Below are positions 42,016 to 47,505 of a DNA stretch of 47,505 bases, one piece after another (the stretch's first letter is position 1; every line of letters starts with the position of its first letter). This DNA comes from Bradyrhizobiaceae bacterium. Lineage in GTDB: Bacteria > Pseudomonadota > Alphaproteobacteria > Rhizobiales > Xanthobacteraceae. The stretch spans positions 1 to 47,505 of the forward strand of contig CANKHJ010000012.1 of NCBI GenBank assembly GCA_947481635.1. The letters run 5' to 3'. The position numbers were made by a program, and so were the translations under genes. The notes beneath the pieces were generated by a model. That model had not been told where the DNA came from and ran no database searches. It worked only from the letters and a program-made list of their open reading frames with translations.

Positions 42016-43227
42016 ATGACGATCACCCGGCGCGACGGCTTGAAGGGTCTGGCAGCGGGCGCCGCCACTATCGCGATGCCTGCGCTCGTCAGCGGCCAGG
42101 AGAAGGAGATCGTGATCGGCGCGCCGAATGCGCTCACCGGCGGACTCGGCGAAGTCGGCTCGCGGGGCACCTGGGGCCTGCAGATCGCGATCGACCAGAT
42201 CAACCGCGAGGGCGGCATCAAATCGATGGGCGGCGCCGGGCTCGCGCTGGTGATCGCCGACACCTCATCGGAGAACCCCATCCAGGCAGCCAGCATCACG
42301 CGCCGCATGATCGAACAGGACGGCGCCGCGATCCTGTTCGGCGCCGGCGCAAGCGCCATGACGCTGACCGCGCAGCTCGAGGCGGAGAAGGCGGAAATCC
42401 CGCTGATCACCGGATCCTATGCCGACGGCATCGTGACGCGCGGCTACCAATACACGTTCAAACTCACGCCGCAGGCCAGCGGCGTGTGGAACGGGTCGAT
42501 GGCCAGCGCTACCGAAATGTGGAAGGCCACCAAGGGCGCGCCACCCAAAGCGGCGCTGATCTTCCAGATCAACGACGCGGTCGGACTGGTGGTGCAGAAG
42601 ACGCTGCCTGAGCATGCCAAGACGCTCGGTCTCGCCGTACGATTGATACAGTCGTTCCAGATGGGGCTATCCGATCCGTCGGTGGTGGTCGCGCCGGTGC
42701 TGCGCCACAAGCCCGACCTGATCTTCCTCGGCGGCTTCACCGACGATCTGGTCCTGATCGTCAAGGCGCTGCGCAGCGCCGGCGTCAGGGCGCCGATCTT
42801 CAGCGCCGGCGCGGCAGGCACCGACGCCGTCGGCAAGGGGCTCGGGACTGCGGGCGACGGCCTGTTCGTGCCGATGGCGTGGAATTGGGATCTCAAGGTG
42901 CCGGGCAATGCGGAGTTCGTCGCTGCCTACCAGGCGGCCTATCCGAGCCAGGCCTTCCCACCCGCGAACGAGCAATTGGGCCAGGGCTACGTTGCGGGCC
43001 TGATCATGCGCCAGGCGCTAGAGAAGGCCGCCAGCCGCGATCCGAGGAAGATCCGCGACGTGATCGCCATGACCGAATTCACCCACCTGCCCTATCCCGC
43101 GACCAAGGTGAGGTTCGGCGACAACGGCCTCAACATCTACAATCAGGAAGTGCTCGCCGAATGGATCAATGGCGAGTTGCGCATCGTGTGGCCCACGGAG
43201 GTTCAAACCACCAAGCCGGTGCTGTAA
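42016..43227 (+). CDS. branched-chain amino acid-type ABC substrate-binding protein (orphan)
   Basis: A 403-residue type I periplasmic binding protein (Peripla_BP_6/LivK group). The N-terminus TRRDGLKGLAAGAATIAMPA is a Tat-type signal. The mature part begins EIVIGAPNALTGGLGEVG and has AIDQINREGGIKSMGG, as in LivJ/LivK relatives. Ligands in this group include amino acids, amides, urea and aromatic acids. No Liv permease or ATPase genes are adjacent, so partners must be elsewhere. The start is the ATG at 42016; the upstream 36 codons are Arg-rich noise. Confidence 0.9.
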   Translation: MTITRRDGLKGLAAGAATIAMPALVSGQEKEIVIGAPNALTGGLGEVGSRGTWGLQIAIDQINREGGIKSMGGAGLALVIADTSSENPIQAASITRRMIEQDGAAILFGAGASAMTLTAQLEAEKAEIPLITGSYADGIVTRGYQYTFKLTPQASGVWNGSMASATEMWKATKGAPPKAALIFQINDAVGLVVQKTLPEHAKTLGLAVRLIQSFQMGLSDPSVVVAPVLRHKPDLIFLGGFTDDLVLIVKALRSAGVRAPIFSAGAAGTDAVGKGLGTAGDGLFVPMAWNWDLKVPGNAEFVAAYQAAYPSQAFPPANEQLGQGYVAGLIMRQALEKAASRDPRKIRDVIAMTEFTHLPYPATKVRFGDNGLNIYNQEVLAEWINGELRIVWPTEVQTTKPVL

Positions 43228-43277
43228 CCCTTGCCGCGTCGCTTGGTACCGGCGGTGCGGTCTTCTATAACTTCAAG

Positions 43278-43305
43278 CGGCCCGCGCACACCGCGCGGGC
43301 CGTTT
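43278..43305 (+). terminator. intrinsic terminator of the orphan binding-protein gene
   Basis: CGGCCCGCGC at 43278-43287 pairs perfectly with GCGCGGGCCG at 43293-43302 around a 5-base loop, followed by TTT. It ends only 17 bases before the channel gene start. Confidence 0.75.
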
Positions 43306-43321
43306 GACGATGGGGATTTCC

Positions 43322-44128
43322 GTGACCGCTACGCTGCGCCGTATCATCGAGGACCCGCGCACCGAGCGCGTGGTGATGACGCTGATCCTCATCAATGCGG
43401 TCCTGCTCGGGCTTGAAACCAGCCCGACGATACGCGCGCATTTCGGCACGTTTCTTACCATCCTCGATCACGCCATCCTCGCGGTTTTTGTGGCCGAGAT
43501 CGTCGCGCGCCTGATCGTGCATCGCCTCGGCTTCTTCCGCGATCCCTGGAGCGTGTTCGACTTCGTCGTCGTCGGCATCGCGTTGGTGCCGGCCACCGAG
43601 AATTTCTCGGTGCTGCGCGCGTTGCGCGTGCTGCGGCTGCTGCGCTTGATCACGGCGGTGCCGTCGCTGCGCCGGGTGGTGGCCGGCCTGCTCACAGCGC
43701 TCCCCGGCATGGGTTCGATCGTGCTGTTGATCTCGCTGATCTATTACGTGTTCGCGGTGATGGCGACGAACATGTTCGGCGACGACAATCCGGCGCTGTT
43801 CGGAACACTCGGCCAGTCGCTGTTCACGTTGTTCACGGTGATGACGCTCGAAGGCTGGGTCGACGGCGTGACCAAGCCCGTGATGGAGCATCATCCCTAT
43901 GCGTGGATCTTCTTCATCGTGTTCATCATCGTCACGACCTTCATGGTGCTCAATCTGTTCATCGGCGTCGTGGTCAGCGCGATGCAGGAGGAGCACGAAA
44001 AGGCCGAAGAGATGGAACGTGAAGCCGAGCGCGAAATGATGCGCGAGGAGACCGGCCCACTGGCGAAGGAAATCCAGGCGCTGAAGGCCGAGGTGATGGC
44101 GCTGCGGAAGGATATGACGGGACGGTGA
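43322..44128 (+). CDS. single-domain voltage-gated cation channel (NaChBac/BacNav family), filter TLEGWVD
   Basis: A 268-residue six-helix channel that would assemble as a tetramer in the inner membrane. The S4 sensor is SVLRALRVLRLLRL, with arginines at 99, 102, 105 and 108. The pore reads LFTVMTLEGWVDGV, and S6 VTTFMVLNLFIGVVVSAM contains N211. A charged coiled coil follows (222-268), as in NaChBac relatives. The filter T175-L-E-G-W-V-D181 differs from the sodium-selective TLESW type. It carries Gly at 178 and Asp at 181, features I recall from the native calcium channel CavMr, so calcium permeation is predicted. The GTG start follows GGGGA. Confidence 0.93.
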   Translation: MTATLRRIIEDPRTERVVMTLILINAVLLGLETSPTIRAHFGTFLTILDHAILAVFVAEIVARLIVHRLGFFRDPWSVFDFVVVGIALVPATENFSVLRALRVLRLLRLITAVPSLRRVVAGLLTALPGMGSIVLLISLIYYVFAVMATNMFGDDNPALFGTLGQSLFTLFTVMTLEGWVDGVTKPVMEHHPYAWIFFIVFIIVTTFMVLNLFIGVVVSAMQEEHEKAEEMEREAEREMMREETGPLAKEIQALKAEVMALRKDMTGR

Positions 44129-44151
44129 GTGCCCGCGAAAACGGACCGGAT

Positions 44152-45258
44152 TTACGAGCGGAAATGCTTCGACAGCTTCAATCCCTGCGCCTGGTAATTC
44201 GAGCCGATGCCCTGGCCGTAGAGCGATGACGGCCGCTCCATCATCTTCTCGTAGACCAGCCGGCCGACCACCTGGCCATGTTCGAGGATGAACGGCACCT
44301 CGCGCGAGCGCACCTCCAGCACCGCGCGCGAGCCTTGTCCGCCGGCGCCGGCATAGCCGAAGCCGGGGTCGAAGAAGCCGGCATAGTGGACGCGAAATTC
44401 GCCGACCAGCGGATCGAACGGAACCATCTCGGCCGCATAATCCGGCGGCACCTGCACCGCTTCCTTGGAGGCAAGGATGTAGAATTCATCCGGGTCGAGC
44501 ACCAGTGTGCGGTCCGGCCGCGCCGCGATCGCCTCCCAGAATTCGCCGACGTCGTATCCGGCGCGGCGCTCGACATCGATCAAGCCGGTGTGGCGCTTGG
44601 CGCGATAGCCGACCAGACGGTCCGGCCCCATCCCAGCGAGATCGACGCTCACCGCCACGCCGTCGGACAGCGCGGCGTCGTCGCTGTCTACCAGGCGTTC
44701 GCGCGCATGCAGGTCCTGCAACGCCGTGCCGTCGAGCATCGCGTTGCCGCGACGGAAGCGGATCTGCGACAGCCGCGATCCCTCGCGCACCAGCACCGGG
44801 AAGGTGCGCGGGCTGATCTCCGCATAAAGCGGGCCGTGATAGCCGGCTTCGATCATATCGAAGCCGCGCATCGCATCCGCGATCACGCGCGTGAACACGT
44901 CGAGCCGACCGGTCGAGCTTTTCGGATTGGCCGACGCCCTGAGATCGTCGGGCAAAGCGAGGCTTTCGAGCAGCGGCACGATATACACCGCGCCGGTCTC
45001 CAGCACCGCGCCGTCGGACAGACTGATCTCATGCAGCTTGAGTTGATCGATGCGCTCGGCGACCGTCGAGCGCGGCCCCGGCAGGAAGCTCGCGCGCACG
45101 CGATAGGCCACGTCGCCGAGGCGCAAATCGAGCGAACCCGGCTGGATCTGATCCGGCGCGAAGTCATAGGGCGTCAGGATCGCGCCATCGTCGCGCAACG
45201 CCGCGATCATGTGATCCGGCAGGATGCCCTTCTGATCGATGGCAAAATTCAGCGGCAC
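44152..45258 (-). CDS. dcd: 2'-deoxycytidine 5'-triphosphate deaminase, two-domain form
   Basis: A 368-residue dCTP deaminase that makes dUTP for thymidylate synthesis. It is about twice the length of the E. coli enzyme and contains two dUTPase-like folds in tandem. The first has SLDLRLGDVAYRVRAS, NPKSSTGRLDVFTRV and YAEISPRTFPVLVREGSRL, with the expected Ser-Arg and Glu. The second has DEFYILASKEAVQVPPDYAAE and FDPGFGYAG with EHGQVVGRLVYE. The GTG start is preceded by GGAGAGAG. The long form is typical of alphaproteobacteria. Confidence 0.93.
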   Translation of the reverse strand: MPLNFAIDQKGILPDHMIAALRDDGAILTPYDFAPDQIQPGSLDLRLGDVAYRVRASFLPGPRSTVAERIDQLKLHEISLSDGAVLETGAVYIVPLLESLALPDDLRASANPKSSTGRLDVFTRVIADAMRGFDMIEAGYHGPLYAEISPRTFPVLVREGSRLSQIRFRRGNAMLDGTALQDLHARERLVDSDDAALSDGVAVSVDLAGMGPDRLVGYRAKRHTGLIDVERRAGYDVGEFWEAIAARPDRTLVLDPDEFYILASKEAVQVPPDYAAEMVPFDPLVGEFRVHYAGFFDPGFGYAGAGGQGSRAVLEVRSREVPFILEHGQVVGRLVYEKMMERPSSLYGQGIGSNYQAQGLKLSKHFRS

Positions 45259-45349
45259 AGGCTCTCTCCGCTCCCCGCCCACAGGGAGAGTTGGGCGACC
45301 TCCCCTCGCGAGCAGGGTCGTGCGTCCGCGATCTAAACCGAGCGGCTCC

Positions 45350-45378
45350 TTGACGGAAAGGCTGGTGTCCCGTAGGAA
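45350..45378 (+). promoter_or_regulatory. promoter of metZ
   Basis: TTGACG at 45350-45355 and TAGGAA at 45373-45378 are separated by 17 bases. The predicted start point, near 45385, coincides with the 5' edge of the SAM-II aptamer, which supports the assignment. Confidence 0.6.
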
Positions 45379-45385
45379 CGGAATT

Positions 45386-45442
45386 ATCCCGTGGTGATTT
45401 GAGCCGGCCGGCTTGCGAACCACGTAAAACAAATCGCTAAAA
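45386..45442 (+). promoter_or_regulatory. SAM-II riboswitch
   Basis: The conserved SAM-II (metA-type) aptamer is present almost letter for letter. Stem P1 is CGTGG (45390-45394) with CCACG (45420-45424). The pseudoknot pairs GATTTG (45396-45401) with CAAATC (45430-45435), followed by the invariant GCTAAA. It binds S-adenosylmethionine and lowers expression of the downstream sulfhydrylase when SAM is plentiful. SAM-II is characteristic of alphaproteobacteria. Confidence 0.97.
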
Positions 45443-45489
45443 GGCCGGGGACGCGTGAGCCCGGCCGAATTTTCGTGGCCGGGTTTTTT
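45443..45489 (+). terminator. terminator/antiterminator module behind the SAM-II riboswitch
   Basis: Three elements compete: GGCCGGG (45443-45449), CCCGGCC (45460-45466) and GGCCGGG (45477-45483). The middle one can pair with the first (antiterminator) or with the third, which is followed by TTTTTT (45484-45489) and makes a textbook terminator. The first element directly abuts the aptamer, so SAM binding can decide the choice. This implies transcriptional control of metZ. Confidence 0.8.
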
Positions 45490-45512
45490 GTTGGGCACAA
45501 GGAGCAGCCCCA

Positions 45513-46724
45513 ATGTCCGCGTCGAATGACAACACCGCCAAAGCCGCACCGCGCAAATGGCGTCCCGAAACCAACCTGGTCCATGGCGGCACCATTCGCT
45601 CGAATTTCGGCGAGACCTCCGAGGCGTTGTTCCTCACCCAGGGTTTCGTCTACGAGAGCGCCGAGGAATGCGAGGCGCGCTTCTCCGGCGCCCATCCGGG
45701 CTTCCTCTATTCGCGCTTCTCCAACCCGACCATCGCGATGTTCGAGCAGCGCATGTGCGCGCTTGAAGGCGCGGAATCCGCGCGCGCCACCGCCACCGGC
45801 ATGGCCGCGGTCACCACCGCGCTGATGGGGCAGCTGCGCGCTGGCGACCACATCGTCGCCGCCAAGGCGCTGTTCGGTTCGTGCCGCTATGTCTGCGAGG
45901 ATCACCTGCCGCGCTATGGCGTTGCCTGCACGCTGGTCGATGGCACCGATCTCGATCAGTGGCGCGACGCGGTGCGGCCGAACACCAAGGCGTTCTTTCT
46001 GGAAAGCCCGACCAATCCGACGCTGGAAGTCATCGACATCGCGGCGGTGGCGAATATCGCCCATGACGCAGGCGCGACGCTGACGGTGGACAACGTGTTC
46101 GCGACGCCGCTGTGGCAGAGCCCGCTCGAACTCGGCGCCGATTGCGTGGTCTATTCCGCCACCAAGCATATCGACGGCCAGGGCCGCTGCCTCGGCGGCG
46201 TGATCCTCGCATCCGAGGCTTTCATCCAGGCGAATGTGCATCAGCTGATCCGCCAGACCGGACCGTCGCTGTCGCCATTCAATGCCTGGGTGCTGCTCAA
46301 GGGCCTGGAGACGCTCGGCGTGCGGGTGCAGCGCCAGACCGAGACCGCCGGCAAAATCTCAGACGCGCTCGACAAGCATCCGAAGCTCGAGCGGCTGATC
46401 TATCCGGGGCGCGCGGATCATCCGCAGGCCGCGGTGATCAAGCGCCAGATGCGCGCGGGCTCGACGCTGATCGCGTTCGACATCGCGGGCGGCAAGGAGG
46501 CGGCGTTCCGGTTTCAGAACGCGTTGCAGCTGGTCAAGATCAGCAACAATCTCGGCGACGCGAAGAGCATCATCACGCATCCGGCGACGACGACGCATCA
46601 ACGGCTGAAGCCGGAGCAACGATTGGAAATGGGCGTGACCGACGGGCTGGTGCGCTTCTCGGCTGGACTCGAGCATGTCGACGACCTGATCGAGGATATC
46701 CTCACGGCGCTCGACGCGGCGTAA
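45513..46724 (+). CDS. metZ: O-succinylhomoserine sulfhydrylase
   Basis: A 403-residue PLP enzyme of the Cys/Met metabolism family. It condenses O-succinylhomoserine with sulfide to form homocysteine, the direct route to methionine. The PLP lysine is K218 in SATKHIDGQG. Other signatures are YSRFSNPTIAMFE, ATATGMAAV, ESPTNPTLEV and TVDNVFATP. AAGGAG (45499-45504) lies eight bases before the ATG. A SAM-II riboswitch and terminator precede it, which independently supports a methionine-pathway role. The O-acetylhomoserine variant cannot be excluded by eye. Confidence 0.95.
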   Translation: MSASNDNTAKAAPRKWRPETNLVHGGTIRSNFGETSEALFLTQGFVYESAEECEARFSGAHPGFLYSRFSNPTIAMFEQRMCALEGAESARATATGMAAVTTALMGQLRAGDHIVAAKALFGSCRYVCEDHLPRYGVACTLVDGTDLDQWRDAVRPNTKAFFLESPTNPTLEVIDIAAVANIAHDAGATLTVDNVFATPLWQSPLELGADCVVYSATKHIDGQGRCLGGVILASEAFIQANVHQLIRQTGPSLSPFNAWVLLKGLETLGVRVQRQTETAGKISDALDKHPKLERLIYPGRADHPQAAVIKRQMRAGSTLIAFDIAGGKEAAFRFQNALQLVKISNNLGDAKSIITHPATTTHQRLKPEQRLEMGVTDGLVRFSAGLEHVDDLIEDILTALDAA

Positions 46725-46751
46725 GGCGCGCTATTAAACCCAATCTGGATT

Positions 46752-46837
46752 GTCATGCCCGCGCAGGCGGGCATCCAGTACTCCGTGCCCTATCGATAGG
46801 TCACGGAGTACTGGACCCCCGCTTTCGCGGGGGTGAC
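46752..46837. repeat. 86-bp intergenic inverted repeat
   Basis: CCAGTACTCCGTG (46775-46787) and CACGGAGTACTGG (46802-46814) are perfect arms around the palindrome CCTATCGATAGG. Outside them are two small hairpins, GCCCGCGCAGGCGGGC and CCCCCGCTTTCGCGGGGG, and the ends read GTCA/TGAC. It is a different family from the 33569-33670 element. It lies between the convergent metZ and SGNH hydrolase genes and could end both transcripts. Confidence 0.85.
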
Positions 46838-46877
46838 CACCTGCGATCGATTGTAGACCGAGAGAAACGAGCGAAGT

Positions 46878-47505
46878 CTACCGCGCCGGCTTGGCCGCTG
46901 CCGCCGTCGCGGTCGGACGCGAGGCCGCCTCGGCGATTGCGGTGCTGAGCGACTTTGCGAGGCAGCCATAGCTCCAGTCGTTCATGTGCAGGCCATCGGG
47001 CGACACGAAGGTGTCGAACCCGATGTGGTCGTTCTCATGCCATTGCCGCATCATCGCGAAACGGCGGAAGATCGGAACCTGTTCTTCCTTCGCGATCGCG
47101 GCGAGGCGAAGAACCGCATCGCTTGCGCCGGCCTTGGCCAGCACCTTCGGCGCATATTGCGCATCCATCAGGACGATGTCGGCGCCCGACGGCTTGAGCC
47201 GACGGATGCCGGCATGGATCAGGGACTCGGTAGCGCTGTTGAACTGGTCGCGCAGCAGCGAATTGGTGCCGACCTGCCACAGCACGAGGTCCGGTTTTTC
47301 GGCGAGCACTTCGGTATCGAAGCGCGCCATCATGTCGGCGGCTTCTTCGCCGTTGACGCCGCGATTGACCACACTGACATCGTCGCTCTGGAAGCGCCGC
47401 GTCAGTTCGAGCGCAAGCCGGTTGGGATAGGCCCGGCCTTGCGAACTCGCGCCCGCGCCCGCGGTCGACGACGACCCGACCGCGACGATCTTGATCGGCA
47501 ATCCG
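46878..47505 (-). CDS. SGNH/GDSL-family hydrolase (5' end outside the window)
   Basis: At least 207 residues of a lipase/esterase-like SGNH hydrolase. Block I is VGSSSTAGAGAS (catalytic Ser, with GSS in place of GDS), block II NRGVNG (Gly), block III GTNS (Asn) and block V SPDGLHMN (catalytic Asp and His). The reading frame continues through the right edge. The TTG at 47501 is unlikely to be the true start, and a signal peptide is expected beyond the edge. The C-terminus is Ala/Pro-rich. Such enzymes deacylate lipids, polysaccharides or peptidoglycan; the substrate is not evident. Confidence 0.85.
   Translation of the reverse strand, partial: GLPIKIVAVGSSSTAGAGASSQGRAYPNRLALELTRRFQSDDVSVVNRGVNGEEAADMMARFDTEVLAEKPDLVLWQVGTNSLLRDQFNSATESLIHAGIRRLKPSGADIVLMDAQYAPKVLAKAGASDAVLRLAAIAKEEQVPIFRRFAMMRQWHENDHIGFDTFVSPDGLHMNDWSYGCLAKSLSTAIAEAASRPTATAAAAKPAR

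Noticed and set aside
46752-46837. Riboswitch or regulatory RNA after metZ
   Set aside because: It lies downstream of the stop codon, between convergent genes, and its structure is a simple nested palindrome of a known dispersed type.
1-47505. CRISPR array, prophage or biosynthetic gene cluster
   Set aside because: I found no regularly spaced direct repeats, no cas, integrase or phage structural genes, and no polyketide, peptide-synthetase or RiPP-modification genes.

Overview
The window is a high-GC chromosomal segment of an alphaproteobacterium, most likely order Hyphomicrobiales (Rhizobiales) near Bradyrhizobium, Rhodopseudomonas or Pseudolabrys. The evidence is a class I lysyl-tRNA synthetase, a SAM-II riboswitch ahead of metZ, the four-gene ligase-associated DNA-damage cluster, a PAS_5 protein, a PodJ-like polarity protein, a TauE/TIGR02186 pair, and long intergenic palindromes of the type common in Bradyrhizobium-like genomes. 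I see no insertion sequence, prophage, integrase, CRISPR array or rRNA. Two tRNA genes are present: Ile2(CAU) and Gly(CCC). It reads as core chromosome with a looser, small-gene-rich stretch at 35.3-42 kb.

Layout. 0-5 kb: tRNA-Ile2, an exported C39-like cysteine peptidase, a small exported membrane protein, short hypothetical membrane proteins, an MFS transporter and a Crp/Fnr regulator. 5-8 kb: a phospholipase D/VTT fusion protein translationally coupled to an EEP-family phosphatase or nuclease. 8-15.6 kb: a fatty-acid beta-oxidation operon (acyl-CoA dehydrogenase, thiolase, cupin, FadB/FadJ-type bifunctional enzyme), a PAS_5 protein and a second, large acyl-CoA dehydrogenase. 15.9-20.8 kb: a PodJ-like coiled-coil/Sel1 protein and a TauE/SafE-TIGR02186 pair.

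20.7-28 kb: the ligase-associated DNA repair locus. A TPR-methyltransferase, a Lhr-type helicase and PdeM run leftward. The MBL exonuclease, the ATP-dependent ligase and a DUF6460 membrane protein run rightward from a start-to-start gap of only 9 bp. 28-35.5 kb: pyrD with a DUF952 gene, an S24/LexA-like regulator, two exported beta-carbonic anhydrases separated by a clear terminator, class I LysRS, a solute-binding protein, and a SCO copper chaperone with a small membrane partner.

35.7-42 kb: small genes: a SET-domain methyltransferase close to an HU/zinc-ribbon operon, a secreted hypothetical, tRNA-Gly, a two-domain L,D-transpeptidase, a DUF4337 protein, strongly basic small proteins and a 27-residue membrane peptide. 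42-47.5 kb: an orphan branched-chain-type binding protein, a single-domain voltage-gated cation channel whose filter reads TLEGWVD, a two-domain dCTP deaminase, SAM-II-controlled metZ, and a partial SGNH hydrolase at the right edge.

The strongest leads for follow-up are the channel filter, which predicts calcium rather than sodium selectivity; the three-part mutually exclusive hairpin set downstream of the SAM-II aptamer; the C39-like peptidase with its neighbouring small membrane protein; and the SET methyltransferase next to a lysine-rich HU protein.
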